Assembly (NCBI GenBank): GCA_963920635.1
Contig: OY987300.1
Location: 81,259,899-81,323,898, forward strand
Reading direction: 5' to 3'
DNA: 64,000 nt
DNA from: Pseudeuparius sepicola
Taxonomy: Eukaryota; Arthropoda; Insecta; Coleoptera; Anthribidae
How positions within the stretch are numbered: the first letter of the stretch is position 1; each line of letters begins with the position of its first letter. The notes under the pieces were generated by a model, which searched no databases, was not told the DNA's origin, and was given only the letters and a program-made list of their open reading frames with translations. This document shows, piece after piece, positions 46,817 to 58,713 of this stretch. The translations under genes and the position numbers were made by a program.

Positions 46817-47393
46817 ACTGTGGCTTTCATTTAGTTTTTGGTTAACCTGGACCAACACTATATTAAAGACCGGTGCATAGCGCTGTTTCAAGCGATCGCC
46901 ACTGGCGTCACACGACGAAACAAATTTACACGGTGATTTAATGTTAAAACACCATTGTTGCAGAATCTTTTATAAAATAAAAACATGCAAATGTGTCTGT
47001 TACAACGAATTTAATATCCAAAATATAATAAAATATTTGTTTGTTATGTCCCTCTAATTTGACAAGTCCACATGGCATATTTCCATACATTTTCTCAAGA
47101 AAAGCGAGTCTAACAAACAAGCAAGAGTATTTGGTACCTTTTGGCTAGTTCTAGTGTAAGTAAGCATAAAACGCATTAGATTTTTCAGTTTCTTCTTCAT
47201 ATGGAGGACTGTTGGTTCGCTTTGGAGCTATAAACAAAATTTTCTATTTTCATTCTTGCATACGTTACAAAATACTCTTATATCTAGAATTTTCGCTTCT
47301 TCAGCTGGATAATCAGATCATCCCATAATTATAATTCCAAAATAGTGTTTATTCTTCTGCAATTCACCTAATGGTCTGTGCAGTGTGCATACC
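46817..47393. other. No gene seen
   Basis: AT-rich DNA without recognised genes or clear repeats. Confidence 0.35.
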
Positions 47394-47395
47394 TA

Positions 47396-47850
47396 CAGGG
47401 TATCCGGAAATTACATGCACATACGGAAGGGAGTAATTCTTTGGCCCATTTTAAGAAAAAAACTTCATAAGAACGTATGTCGTAAACGTCCTAACTTTTG
47501 TGATACAGGGCGTTGAAGTTAATTTTTTTAAATTGAATTTTGGCTACATCTCCCGAAATAATCAAGATGCTGAACTGAAATTTGGCACTGCTATGTTTTT
47601 GGGGATGGAGAATAAGTTGAAAATGTCTATTTCACTGTATCTCATAGAGGGCGCCACTTGCGCTGTTTTTTGATCACGCTTTTACGCGTAACTTTTTTGA
47701 GGTTATCTTTTTGGTCCTGCAGTTCCATCATTTTAGTGCATCTTTTCATTCTGCAAGAAAAAGGTACTCTTGTTTCATAACAATTAAATCAACCGTTTAC
47801 GTTTAAATTGGCAAAATGTGCCCCAAAACACCTGTTGACTCCAATATTCG
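47396..47850. mobile_element. Half of a foldback element
   Basis: CAGGGTATCCGGAAATTACA at 47396 after a TA, with GATACAGGGCGTTGAAGTT at 47501 and AGAGGGCGCCACTTGCGC at 47646, has the organisation of one foldback arm (compare 10418 and 12543). No mirror arm is found, so the element is truncated. Confidence 0.5.
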
Positions 47851-48500
47851 AAACATAAAATTTTCAACGACCGCTTTCAAATGCTACATATCAACTGTAC
47901 ATTCAAAATGAAGAAAAAAATGCTAAATGGATATTGGTCAAAACACCATTGATTTTCTGGAAATAGGGTGTTCAAATTTTGTCAAATACAATCCTTTCCA
48001 TTTTGAAAGCGAATAATTTTTGGTGCATTCTTCATCACATCATCATCTGCCCCATACTCGTTTTCATTATATCGAAATTTGCATTCGGAATTAATTGGCG
48101 ACGTTGGCGACGAGGCGGACACGTTGCAGCGGCCTTTAGATAGAGGCCCCGAACAACGGAATTGATTTATTTTCAGGAAAGAGGCTATTCCGAGGAGAGT
48201 TTGCTAAATTACCGGGGCATTATGTATTTTCGGCGGGGGCGCGCTCCGTCTGAAGGGAAAGATTTTATGTAATATGGGGAAATCGTCTAGACAAATGAGT
48301 TCGTTGCTTCTTCGGGGCAGGGGGATAATGACAGGGACGTTTCGGGGGTACAGTGTATTAAATTGGGCTTAGTTCGTCGTCGAACGTTTAGTAATGACAC
48401 GTTCTATTATTTTCCACACTTTCTTCACTCGCTTTTTTCAGACTTCGCAATAATGTCAAAAATGCTCTCTAACAGTAAGTAGTTAATGCTTCTTTTGATT
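47851..48500. other. No gene seen
   Basis: Unique-looking sequence with a GC-balanced, CpG-containing block at 48090-48360. No coding motif is recognised. Confidence 0.4.
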
Positions 48501-48509
48501 AACTCCGCA

Positions 48510-48690
48510 CACCATCAGGAGATGATTAAGTGGATTTAATTTTGAGTAGACATAAACATCTCCTGATGATGCTAACATGGTTAACGAAACGCGCGTCGAG
48601 TGCAAAAAACAAAGTTTTGGTGTGTGAAGTTAAGCAAAATAATTATTTTCTATGTGCCAAAGGTTCCTGATTCCCAACTTAATAAGTAGT
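48510..48690 (+). mobile_element. Penelope-like terminal fragment with hammerhead-like core
   Basis: It contains an inverted pair CATCAGGAGATG and CATCTCCTGATG, a hammerhead-like core, then GAGTGCAAAAAACAAAGTTT and TTTTCTATGTGCCAAAGGTT. The last two blocks recur at 63391-63470, so this is a dispersed element end. Confidence 0.5.
48560..48600 (+). ncRNA. Second hammerhead-ribozyme-like sequence
   Basis: CTC, the core CTGATGA (48563-48569), an extra T, an imperfect stem II (GCTAAC, loop ATG, GTTAAC), the core GAAA (48586-48589), the palindrome CGCGCG as minimal stem III, the cleavage triplet GTC (48595-48597) and GAG pairing with the initial CTC. The organisation equals that of the 2370-2409 sequence, including the extra T, although flanking sequences differ. 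Stem I is only 3 bp long here, so activity is uncertain. Confidence 0.55.
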
Positions 48691-48699
48691 AGTAGTAAT

Positions 48700-51320
48700 A
48701 ATAGATTACGTACACCAAATTTGAAGTCGATATCTCAATTCGTTTAAAAGTTATAATACCTATTTGTAATAATCTAAAAATATTCACTTAGTATGCAATT
48801 TTCGTATGTAATATTACTAGTGCCGGAAATTTTATCGATAATTTTTTCGAAAGCGCTATTTTGCCTAGAAAGATCACGAGTATAAATTTTGCTTTTATTT
48901 TCTGATAAAATACCGAGAGCGAAGCTCGAGGGATTTTATCTCTGAAAATAAAAGCCCAATTTGTACGAGTGGTTTTGCTAATGGGCAAAATAGGGCTTGA
49001 GAATAAAATTATCTAGAAAAAATTCCGGCACGAGTGGTATTTGTAGAGATTATTTCACGAATACGATTTAATAATTTCTGTATTAATTTTTTCTATGTTT
49101 ACATTTCCAAAACGTTGTTTTTGAACGAGTTTATTGACAGCTTCCACTGTAGCGTTCGAGTAAACAAACATGACGCTTGGATATCCAAGGCAAATGCGAT
49201 TATACCTACACCCTGTCTGCGTTGGTTTATTTTCTGAGTGTGTCATAAATTTAAACGGAGGCGGAGGTCTAATTAACAAGAATTTAGCAATGTAAAAGTT
49301 ATATAAATTCATTGATATAATGCTTAATAATACCGCAACATAATTTATAAGCTGCATAATTTAGAACAGTGTGAAACACACAAACTTTAAGAAGTAGGTA
49401 CGTGTTTGTATCCAACAGATTTGCGGTTGCTAAGCAACGAAGTGATAATTTGCACAAGTGCAATTACCGGTAACAAATTATCGCTAGCAGAGGCATATCA
49501 TTGGTTGGATTTTTATGGAAGGAGCTACCTTATTGGATGCAAGCAGTATGAGGGAAATAATCGCTGAAAGTTTGTAAAAATGTTCACCAAATGTGACAGT
49601 TTCGTAATAAGTTTTTAAAAATGTTCACCTAGTGCTGTATTTTCGATGAAAGTTTCTAAAAATATTCACCTACTGTGCAGTTTTCTTCTGCAAGTTTCTA
49701 AAAATCATCCCATCATACAAGTGGTGCAATTCTCGCTGTAAATTTCTAAAAACTGTTCACCTATTATTGAATTTTTGTTGTAAGTTTCTAAAAGTGTTAA
49801 CCTATTGTAAAATGTTCACTGGAAATTTCTAAAAACGTTCAACTAGTGTAATTTTTTGCTGTAAGTTTCTGAAAATGTTCATCAAGTTGACATTTCACTA
49901 TAGGTTTCCGAAAATGTTCATCTAGAGTGTAATTATTTGTGTTGTAAGTTTCTAAAAATGTTCACCTTATTGCAAAATTTTCACTGTAAATTTCTAAAAA
50001 TGTTCACCTAAAGTAAATTCTTTGCTGTAAGTTTTTTAAAATCTTCATCAAGGTGACATTTTCTCTGTAACTTTCTAAAAATGTTGAAATGAAACTTCCA
50101 CTGATTTTAAAAATAATCATTAAAGTTGACATTTTCGCTGTAAGTTCCTAAAAATGTTTACGTAGTGTGCAATTTTTTCTGTAAGTTTTTAATAATGTTC
50201 TCCTACCTAAGACTACGTATACCAAATTTGAAGTCGATATCTCAATGGCTTAAAAGTTATAATATTTGTAAGAATCTAAACATGTTCACTTAGTATGCAA
50301 TTTTCGCTGTAAGTGTTCACCGAATGTGTCAGTTTTGCGATAAGTTTCTAAAGAAGTTCACTTATAGTGTGGTATTTTCACTGTAAATTTCTAAAAATGT
50401 TCACCTGGTGTGCAATGTTGGCTGCAAGCTTCTAAAAAATGTTCACCTAGAGTGCAATTTCCACTGCAAGATTACGTAGGTATACCAAATTTGAAGTCGA
50501 TATCTCAATGCGTTTAAAAGTTATAATATTTGTATGAAAATAAAATACCCAATTAGTATGCAATTTTTGCTTTAAGTTTGTAAAAATGTTTACCGAATGT
50601 GATAGTTTCCAGGTAAGTTTTTAGAGATGTTCACCTAGTGTGCAAATTTTTACTGCAAATTTTTAAAAATGTATACATACAAGTGTGCAATTCCCTCTGT
50701 AAGTTTCTAAAACATGTTTACTTACCTATTTTTCATGCAAGTATCTAAAAATTTCCACCTATAGTAAAATTTTCACTGTTAATCTCTAAAAATGTTCTAA
50801 AAGTGTACATTTTTTGCTGTAAGTTTCTAAAAATATTCATCAAGTTGACATTTTCGCTATGGGTTTCTGAAAATGTTCACCTAGTGTGCAATTTTTGTTG
50901 TACGTTTCTAAAAATGTTCACCCATTGTAAAATTTTTGCTGTTGGTTTCTAAACATGTTCACCAAGTTTACATTTTTGCTGTAAGTTTCTAAAAATGTTC
51001 ACCTAGTCTGCAATTTAGCTGCAAGTTTCTAAAAATGTTCAATGTAAGTTTTTAAAAATGTTCATTGTGCAATTTTCACTGTAAGTTTACAATTATGTTT
51101 ACCTAGTGTGAAATTTCCGCTGTAAGATTCTAAAAATGTTCACCTAGTGTGCAATTCTTGGTGTAAATTTCTAAAAATGTTCGCCTAGTGTGCTCTTATT
51201 GTTGTGAGTTTCAAAAAATGTTTACCAATTGTCCAATTTTCGCTGTAAGTTTCCAAAAATGTTCACCTAGTGTGAAAGTTTTTTCACCTATTGTGAAATC
51301 TACTTTGAATGTCCTATTAA
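48700..51320. repeat. Degenerate minisatellite, about 45-bp unit
   Basis: The pattern GTAAGTTTCTAAAAATGTTC plus ACCTAGTGTGCAATTTTCGC repeats dozens of times with irregular spacing from 49575 to 51310, and short pieces also occur at 48770-48800. A longer phrase, CCAAATTTGAAGTCGATATC, recurs at about 48716, 50223 and 50487, suggesting a higher-order unit. Element X copy 2 interrupts the array. Confidence 0.9.
48801..49569 (-). mobile_element. Unclassified element X, copy 2
   Basis: Inverse copy of 28065-28770, inserted in the 45-bp minisatellite. It retains GTTGCTAAGCAAC (49436-49448), a shortened palindrome near 49450-49490 and the FGNVNIE.INTEIIKSY remnant without its ATG. It carries an extra block (AGCGAAGCTCGAGGGATTTT, about 48921-48940) not seen in copy 1. 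Confidence 0.65.
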
Positions 51321-51339
51321 AAAAAAACAAATTCCAATC

Positions 51340-51600
51340 GTCCCCAATCAGTTCCCCTTGGCTCCCGCCGTCCCCTCCAATTCTAAATCATCCCCCTCCA
51401 GTTAGAGGCCAATGGCGCGTTAAACATCTCCAGGCAAGGGGGGAAAAACTGCAAGCCCCAAAGCCTGGACTTATCTACCCCTACTACCACCCAACGGAGG
51501 CATATACGGCCCTGAATGGGGGGCCTAATGACGGCCCTTCTTGGCCCCGTTTCTCGTCAATGGGGTCGACATCCTCCCGGGAGATACTCCGCAATATGTA
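51340..51600 (+). other. GC-rich open segment, unassigned
   Basis: A GC-rich island (clearly above the surrounding level) stays open on the plus strand to 51625 and contains GLIYPYYHPTEAYTALNGGP. A C/T-rich tract ending CCCCCTCCAG at about 51401 could be a splice acceptor. No family is recognised, and the frame runs into the transposon terminus at 51601. It may be a host exon or chance. Confidence 0.25.
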
Positions 51601-51854
51601 CAGGGTGCGCCGGAAAAAAAAATGATTTTATTTTTTTATATTTTATTTATTTTATATTTTTAATTTTTTGATAATTTTATAGTTCGAAAGCGAAAACATC
51701 CGGCAAATGCACGAAATAAGACCAGTTTTTTATTTATTTTGTTGGCTTTAATTTTTTTTTCAAATTTAGAATTCGCATTAATCTATTTTTTAATTGAATT
51801 CTATTTTTTCTCACTTGTGGTTAAAATTTTTTACATAATGACTGAATCACCCTG
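51601..51854. mobile_element. Small TIR element, CAGGGTG ends
   Basis: CAGGGTGCGCCGG at 51601 and the mirror of CAGGGTGATTCAG ending at 51854, flanked by TA on both sides (51599-51600 and 51855-51856). The 254-bp interior is very T-rich and non-coding. The right terminus belongs to the family also seen at 4888, 19032 and 55527. Confidence 0.55.
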
Positions 51855-51856
51855 TA

Positions 51857-53129
51857 TAATAAGATGTTTGTGTTACTCCAACGTAGTATAGTCCAAAGCG
51901 CGAAAGAAAACGTTTCTAAATAATGCGGGCAGCGTTGCGAGATTTCCTATACGAGTAGTCTTTATTTATTGGCGAATATAAGTTTTATCATATTGAAGCC
52001 GAATTTCTGAACTCTGTTATACCAAAAAAATAAAGCTCGCATCACGGGACCACTTACCCATTTTTGTTTATCATTTATTTTTAACGCTATTATATATTTT
52101 TTTCAACATCGTCGCGTCTACCATCGCCTTTGAAATACGGCAACACAGCACTTCTACCAAGCAGTCGGCTGACAAAAGCAGTTAGCCAACGCGTTTTGTG
52201 CCTGTTTCTATAGTACGTAAAGTTAACTGCGTATTTGGGCTACCATACAGACCTCATTTTTTAGGCCGCTGACAAGTTTTTTCCGCCGGCTCAGAGAGCT
52301 CAGTGGCGTTTCGTATGTTCGGGAGTTAACGTGTGCAAAATGAGTAAACAGGGAAGAACGTTGCATTCTCAAGCACGAGAAATAATTGCCAATGTTATAA
52401 GGGTTTGCCTTCCTCCATAGTCTAAGGTATCACCGTTAAGAATAATATTAACAATAAATTAAATAACAATTATAAGAAAATTAAGTCAGTGAGTTACACA
52501 AAATTGAGCTACGCCTCTGGATTGTGACTAATTCTATAATATTTGCGAGTTCTTCCCCCTTACGTCGCACGCATTCTGCCGTAAGGAGGACTATATTTAT
52601 TTATTATAATGTGCAGTGTCTTGGTAACTTGTTCGTAATAAGAAAAAAAACACAGTGAGTTGAAACGACAATATGCCCGCTCCAGGAAATATGAAATGAA
52701 ATTTATCACCGAAAAAGGTCGAGCTTCATAAAAACAACGAATTATTGTCGCATGTCCAGAAGTTAGCACGCGAGAAGGCGCCAAATGGATAACCATCTAA
52801 TAAGGTTAGAACCCGTGGGGAAAATAAAAATGAAAACAGATGTCTCGCCTTGCCAAAAAATCAGATACGGCTGGAAGAAATATTTCGTCACGTAGAAATT
52901 TTATTCTCAACTGTAAAGAATAATCTTTAGGTTTTTAATACTTACCTTCAATTCTTCTAATAAATCTACCGAATCGGATAGCAGAACTTTTTATTTTTCA
53001 AGTTTTAAAATTGTGTCAATAACTACACACATCAAAAGAATCTAAGGGACAAGGATAAAAATTATGTAATATAATTAAGAAAATATGCGCATTTTTGTTG
53101 TGTTGATCAGTGTCGTGCAACGTATCAAG
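51857..53129. other. Mostly non-coding; possible transposase start at 52340
   Basis: ATG at 52340 opens MSKQGRTLHSQAREIIANVI and stops after 27 codons; the peptide resembles starts of insect transposon proteins, but nothing follows it. The rest is AT-rich without recognised features. Confidence 0.35.
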
Positions 53130-53322
53130 CTATAGATTACTATCTAACTTAAACTTTGACACGGAGGATGCTTTTTCTTTCTCCGCCGAGTAAAAAACCG
53201 GATGAGACCTGCTATAGCTAATCTCCTGATTCTCCTGTCCCGGTTGAACCATTGATTGAATCCCGTAAAACACAACAGGCGCGCCGGAGACTATCGATCG
53301 GATGCCGTAATAGATGCCCGGC
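53130..53322 (-). CDS. Candidate terminal exon of an unknown host gene
   Basis: On the minus strand a pyrimidine-rich tract and splice acceptor (CCCCTTTTTATTACAG) end at 53323. From 53322 an open frame reads PGIYYGIRSIVSGAPVVFYG and then IQSMVQPGQENQEISYSRSH, ending at a stop at 53130, 63 residues in all. The segment is richer in GC than its neighbourhood. It contains an internal near-repeat (YGIRSIVSGAP / YGIQSMVQPGQ). I do not recognise the family; upstream exons would lie beyond 53.4 kb and were not identified. Confidence 0.4.
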
Positions 53323-53769
53323 CTGTAATAAAAAGGGGCCCTTTTCAATTATGCCCAGAGGGCCGTAGGCCCCTGGTCCCCTTTTTGTGACGCACGTACT
53401 ACCATTACGTTACGTAGGTATCATTTGCGACAGTGGAAAATGGCTTCTTACCACCCTAAGAGAGCAAGGCGTGTAAAAATCTAATCAAAATCGGCGTAAA
53501 TCACAAAAGGTTCCGTCATTATTTGAATGCCGGTTATTATAAAATACGCTTATTGAGCAAGTTTTTCAGGATTGCCAACAAAATAACAATACTAATATAA
53601 TTAAAGAAATAAATCTGGTGGACCGACCAGTAAATTTAAAATTATTCCTTATATTCCTGGAATATCAGATAAACTAAAACGCATAGGCAATCGTTTTTAA
53701 TGTCAGAACAGTATTTAAAACCAAAAATACATTAAGGTCGATGCTAGTTAAAACGAAACCATTTAATGA
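53323..53769. other. No gene seen
   Basis: Unique-looking; 53340-53400 is G/C-rich and the remainder AT-rich. Confidence 0.35.
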
Positions 53770-54385
53770 GGTACAAAGTTCAAAAAATTGCATTTAGAAA
53801 ATTCCTTGCGAATGTGGAATGTTCTATGTTGGGGAGACTTGTAGGCCGAACATAAAAATTATATCAGGGAAAATCAAATTTCGAAGTCAAAAATACGTGA
53901 ACACTCTTTTAATAACAATCATAGGATTTTGTGGGATAGGTCCCAACCAATTCTCAAAGAAGAAGTAGGAAATAGACGAAAAATTAAAGAATCAGCATTT
54001 ATTCTAGGAAATACAGACAACTGAATGTTCAGTGGAATTCAGTAAAATATTATTGCCACTGATTCAAAGAGAAGTTAGTATAAATAATTAGATAGAACAC
54101 AGGGTACAATATCAGGCAGGTGGCTAGGCTATTGTTTCTGTTGTCATGACATTTTAACCTGAAATTTATTAATCTGTCATTTCACTTTGACGTGACATGA
54201 TCTTTGAGAAAGGAGGAAGATTTATTCTCCGAAAGCTCAGGAAAAAAATTTGTTGAAGATATTTTTTGAGTTACAAGTTGAAAGTTTAGTTCATTTACTG
54301 TTAAGAATTTGTTAATTCTCCAGGCAACTTGAAAAAGTTGTCTTTTAACCAGTTTGGTGGCGAAAAACCCAATTAAAATTCAATT
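53770..54385 (+). pseudogene. Penelope-like element 3' end with GIY-YIG domain, copy 1
   Basis: The plus strand encodes KIPCECGMFYVGETCRPNIK then, in another frame, NQISKSKIREHSFNNNHRIL and WDRSQPILKEEVGNRRKIKE, ending at 54023. This is the GIY-YIG endonuclease of Penelope-like elements (C-x-C then YVGET). A TAG precedes KIPCEC and one frameshift lies near 53870, so it is dead. The non-coding tail to about 54385 matches the tail of the minus-strand copy at 38270-38762. The tail has a stem GGAG/CTCC next to CGAAAGCTCAGG, reminiscent of but not equal to a hammerhead. Confidence 0.8.
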
Positions 54386-56087
54386 GACACTTGTGCGGTT
54401 TGAATGTCGGTTAATACACTTGTGTGGTAATGTCGTCATCCTTTTGAAAAACTAAAAGCATAACTACGGAGTTCTGATATGATATTTATACCGCAAAGTT
54501 TTACTCATGCAAATCCTCCAGAGACTTTCCAGTGGTATAATTCCAAAACTTTCAGTGGGATTTTAACACGTGGCTTCGCTGTTCTCTCTTCCTAATTAAA
54601 CTTACAAATATTAAATTTGAATTCCATTCGGGGTGTAAAAGACTCCACGACGGCAGGAATTCGTGATTTTTTAAGATTCTTTAACGAAACTTTTCCCTGC
54701 TGCTTTTATTACCGGATGATAATGAAATACTTACTCCGGCAAAGTTTATGACGGTGCAAGGTTGTTCATCTTTGTCTTTAATTATTTTCTTGTTTGTTTC
54801 TGTTTTGAGAAAGTTTTCGACCTTAAAAATGATTGGCAGCCCAAACCACATCACTTATTTACCACTCAAAAGGTGGGGTTCCTTTACCAAAGCCCGAGCG
54901 TCATTAATATTAATTATTCCAGATACCCACATCAGGCATTGTAGAGCTACTTTAATTTAATTAATCCTTTGGAAGTTCTCTGTTGTTCCATTCTGTTATA
55001 AATGGCCTTAGGGCCATGTTTAAGGCCTACCAAAGTATATCGATTACCTTATAAATTAGCTAAAAGAGTAAAATATATGGTGTTCATTTCATACATATTT
55101 AGTCGAGAAGTGTGCATGAACACGAAGCCAAACCTTGTGCTAAAACTTTTCACCTAAAGGTTACGATTCAGGAATTTTGGCATACACGTCTTCAATTTAC
55201 GTCACTCAAGCAAATCAAAACACAAGAACGTTATATGGACTATTTCATACCATCTATAGCTTGACCAACTTCCAGGGTAAATAAAGAAATAATTTTCGAA
55301 ATAAATGTACAAATGCATCCAGGTAAATACATACATACATATATATTAGTAACAGAAAAATAAAACCAATTAAAAATTAATTTAATAAATTTTAAAAAAA
55401 TTGTTTTCATTTAAAACCAAATTGTTAAGTGGTTTTTTTAATTTAATACATTTCTAAAACTATTTCTTTCTTTTTTCATTTTGAATATTTTTAATTGTGG
55501 TTAAAATTCCATGACTGGATCACCCTGTATACACAATTACATTCTTTTGGTTTCGGTAGCACTCGCTAGATGGCTTTGGGTGGTATAATGCTCACCGCGT
55601 TATACTATCTTTTATTCCACATAGCCAACGAATGTTTGGGCCATATGTCAGGAGCCATTTCTTTTTAAGTCCAGATTTACGAAAGTTGTATCTGCATTAT
55701 ACTTGTTATATAATAACCCCAGCAAATTTAGCTGTAGTTGCCTATTTGTCCCTCGCTAAGATAGCAATTTTCATGCTATAATTTATTGCAGCCTGTAATA
55801 TCGCGTAAACACGAACAAGTTTCAAAACAACGTTTTATCGCGTGATTTAACCATGACAAATTGGATTTTAGTTGCTAGTGTCGATTTAATGAGTTTTTGG
55901 GCATGCAGAGGTGTTTTAAACTGGTAAATAATTTCGTAGCTATATACGCTTATAGTTGTTGTTGTCACGCAAGTCGTGTTCAGTTTTATTCTTCCGGCGT
56001 TATTTAAAGTTTCCAAGGTACCTACTGGCAACACAACCATAGATAAAGAGTACAAAAGTGGCAACAACTGGATTTCTTGTGCAGTAT
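54386..56087. other. No gene seen; transposon terminus ending at 55527
   Basis: AT-rich. The mirror of CAGGGTGATCCAGTCATGG ends at 55527 (same terminus family as 4888, 19032 and 51854). Microsatellite-like TACATACATACATATATAT lies at 55328. A minus-strand frame at 55822-56067 shows no recognised motif. Confidence 0.45.
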
Positions 56088-56644
56088 CATTGAGGTAGTA
56101 TGGGGGGGAGGCGCCATAACATTACTTTGTCGCATATAGCAAACGGGTTCAGGGGGTGTGATCAATATGGCTGACACGCCAGGGTCTGATTAAACAGTAT
56201 TCCTGGTAAAATTATAAAAAACCTACGAAAGAAAATATGGGGTTATTTTGAATGGAAGGAAGAAACACCCTGTAGGCAATCCTTGAAAAATACATACCTA
56301 GAGTAGTTATAAAGGAGCTATTTTTCTTTTCATAAAGTGCCAAAGTGGATATTATAAATTATATTGATACGGCTCTGTCTATTGTTTACATTACCTGTGA
56401 AATGTAATTCCTGTGAATTTCTTTTTGTCCACTTTAGAAGTGCTACTGCAACAACGTACAGCACATGACATATTTATTTCCAGAGGCCAATAGCTTGCAA
56501 TAACAAGGAAAACTGCACTTTTAGCCACTTTTAATGCACTTTTAGCACCGAGTCAAAAAATTGACGTTTTTCTGGTAATCTATGACGTAGGTGAACCCGT
56601 TTTGGGTAACGTAACAGCTTCTCCCCTCCAATACTACCTCAATG
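56088..56644. mobile_element. hAT-type MITE, 557 bp
   Basis: TIRs begin CATTGAGGTAGTAT and carry a G-run (56088) and the mirror C-run (ending 56644). Perfect 8-bp duplications TGCAGTAT lie at 56080-56087 and 56645-56652. Inside, AACGGGTTCA and its mirror TGAACCCGTT extend the inverted similarity. Non-coding. Confidence 0.92.
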
Positions 56645-56652
56645 TGCAGTAT

Positions 56653-57225
56653 GTACATATTTTTATGCAACTATGAATACTTCGCCGTATGCGCATAAAA
56701 CTATATATGGCCTTCGGTAAATACGAATCGATTCGATACATTCTCATGTATGAAAATAGATAAGAATTTCTCCGTTCCTTTGAAATTTCCAACGATATTT
56801 ATTTTTAACGAGCCACCAGTCTATTCCATGGAGAATAATTTTGTTCTCCTTTTTGGGGGGTTACTTCCGGGAAATACAGCTTCACGCTTACGCGCATTTG
56901 AAGTCGTACAGATGCGGCATCAAACTTTGAAGGGGGTAAAACGTAAACTTTGGATGGCTCGGATTTCGGCAAGAGAGGGGATATTTGATATTTATACAAA
57001 GTTCATCACTCCAGCAAGAATTATCAGGCCACCGGCACGTGTTCTCGAAGACTCCAAGGTTTGTTTATGTTGTATTTACAGCTAGGTACTTCGTTTGGTC
57101 TTCCCCTCATAGTTCTACAAGGAAATATGCATAATGGTATGCGTCAGTTACTGAGAAGCATTCAAGATAGTTTTAGTGTGGCGGAATATTTCTAAGTACG
57201 GGAAATGGCGGCACCTTGGGGGAAT
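56653..57225. other. No assigned gene
   Basis: A plus-strand frame of 111 codons (56750-57085) has ordinary amino-acid composition but no recognisable motif, and ATG codons and splice context do not support it clearly. Confidence 0.3.
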
Positions 57226-58365
57226 AGACCAGGGAAAATAGAATTTGACCTAGAAAAAAATATTAACCCCAATTTTGTTTTACCGTATCAAAGTTATAAG
57301 TAAATACGTTGGTAGAAACCAAAAATTAAACATTTTGAAAAAACGGAACCTTGAGTTAACTCAAAAACACCTATTTTTTGTTAGAAATTTCGAGCAAAAA
57401 TGTTAACTGGATTTTTTTAGACTCTTTAGGTAAAAAAAACTTCCCTTGCTAACATATATTAAGAAATCAAACATTTTAAGAATATGGAAGTAACTTAGAT
57501 CGACAAATAGGGACAAAAATCGGATAATTTCCTATTTCGGCAAAATCAAACATATTAACTACGTTTTTATTGCAGATGATCATTGCCTTTTACAAATATA
57601 ATGTAACTTATACAAAATTGCACATTTTTATCTGAGCCGCATGTACGTCAGCTGTCACTTCTCATTGGTATAGACTAGGCAAAAATATTAACTGTTTTTT
57701 TTTTTTGTTTATCTTTTTACAATATAACTATATTATAAATCACATATAGCGAAATTAAACATTTATTTACGGCGCATGTAGGTCAACTGTCATTTGTCAT
57801 TTCAAAATATTTCCGTTACCAAATTTTGTTTAATTTAAAAAAAAAATTAACAAGTCTTAGTATCCACTTACAAAGTTTAACAAAAATCAGCCAGTTAATA
57901 ATTTTGCTCTCAAAGACAGCTTCAAATTTCTTTAAAATGCGATTTTCGACGAAACAATATGTTTAATTTCAGAACAAACTGTTAATAGGTACTTGATTTT
58001 TAAGGTAATTATAAATAATAAAAACGCAGTTAATATTTTTGCCCAACAAAATATTACGCAAAATGTCATTTTTACATCATTCGGATACTTGCGCAAACGT
58101 AATCTGTTTAATTTATCAATCTCAACTTTATATACCTTACTTACTAATAAATGCAGCTTAAAATTCGCAGTTAATATTTATGCCGTCTTTAGTACAACAA
58201 GAAAATGTATTTTTCTAAAAAAACGCCCACACACGTATGTTTATTTTGTATAGAAACAATTCTGGCGTTCATTTATTATCAATATTTTGTGATGGCATTA
58301 TAAAAATGCGGTTATGAATTTTGTCTAGGTTTCGTTATTTTTTACCGTAATTTCCCTGGCCTAGA
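57226..58365. mobile_element. Putative TIR element with repeated GTTAATATTTTTGCC motif
   Basis: The ends may be CCAGGGAAAATAG (57221) and the mirror of CCAGGGAAATTACGG (about 58350-58365). The motif GGCAAAAATATTAAC and variants occur on the left half in one orientation (57255, 57395, 57545, 57678) and on the right half in the other (57893, 58019, 58169). Such inverted subterminal motif clusters are typical transposase-binding layouts. The assignment is inference. Confidence 0.4.
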
Positions 58366-58509
58366 AATCTTACTGTCGTAGTTTAGGCTGTAAGTAGTTA
58401 ACTTGGACTGGTGATACAAGTCAATAATCAGTCAAGCGGATTTTTGTATAGTTTAGGTATTTACTCGGATACCATACTTTTTTATTCATTTCGCGTAAAT
58501 AACCTCGTA

Positions 58510-58713
58510 TTACTCTAATATTTCATTTATTATACCCAGCAATATGTTTTCCACGTCGACAATTTTAAATTCCATTGTTGCCGCAGTTGATTTATAATTC
58601 CGTCCGAAAATCCTATTAAAAGTTGTAATCAAAAACCGACCGATACTATTGTCCTCGGGTTTCCCGTTTCCCACATCTGATAATTTATTTAACGCTCTGA
58701 TCTCAAACTTCAT
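58510..58713 (-). CDS. Unassigned short open frame
   Basis: ATG at 58713 opens MKFEIRALNKLSDVGNGKPE and ends after 67 codons (FKIVDVENILLGIINEILE). The mix of charged and hydrophobic residues is protein-like, but no motif is recognised and it has no neighbours. It may be chance. Confidence 0.2.
   Translation of the reverse strand: MKFEIRALNKLSDVGNGKPEDNSIGRFLITTFNRIFGRNYKSTAATMEFKIVDVENILLGIINEILE

Noticed and set aside
51188..51340. Start of a long plus-strand frame
   Set aside because: The first part of that frame is the degenerate 45-bp minisatellite; only the GC-rich part after 51340 was kept as a weak candidate.
54190..54250. Third hammerhead ribozyme in the PLE tail
   Set aside because: A GGAG/CTCC stem beside CGAAAG and CTCAGG is present, but the CTGATGA core is replaced by a TTGAGAAA-like sequence, so the catalytic core is absent.
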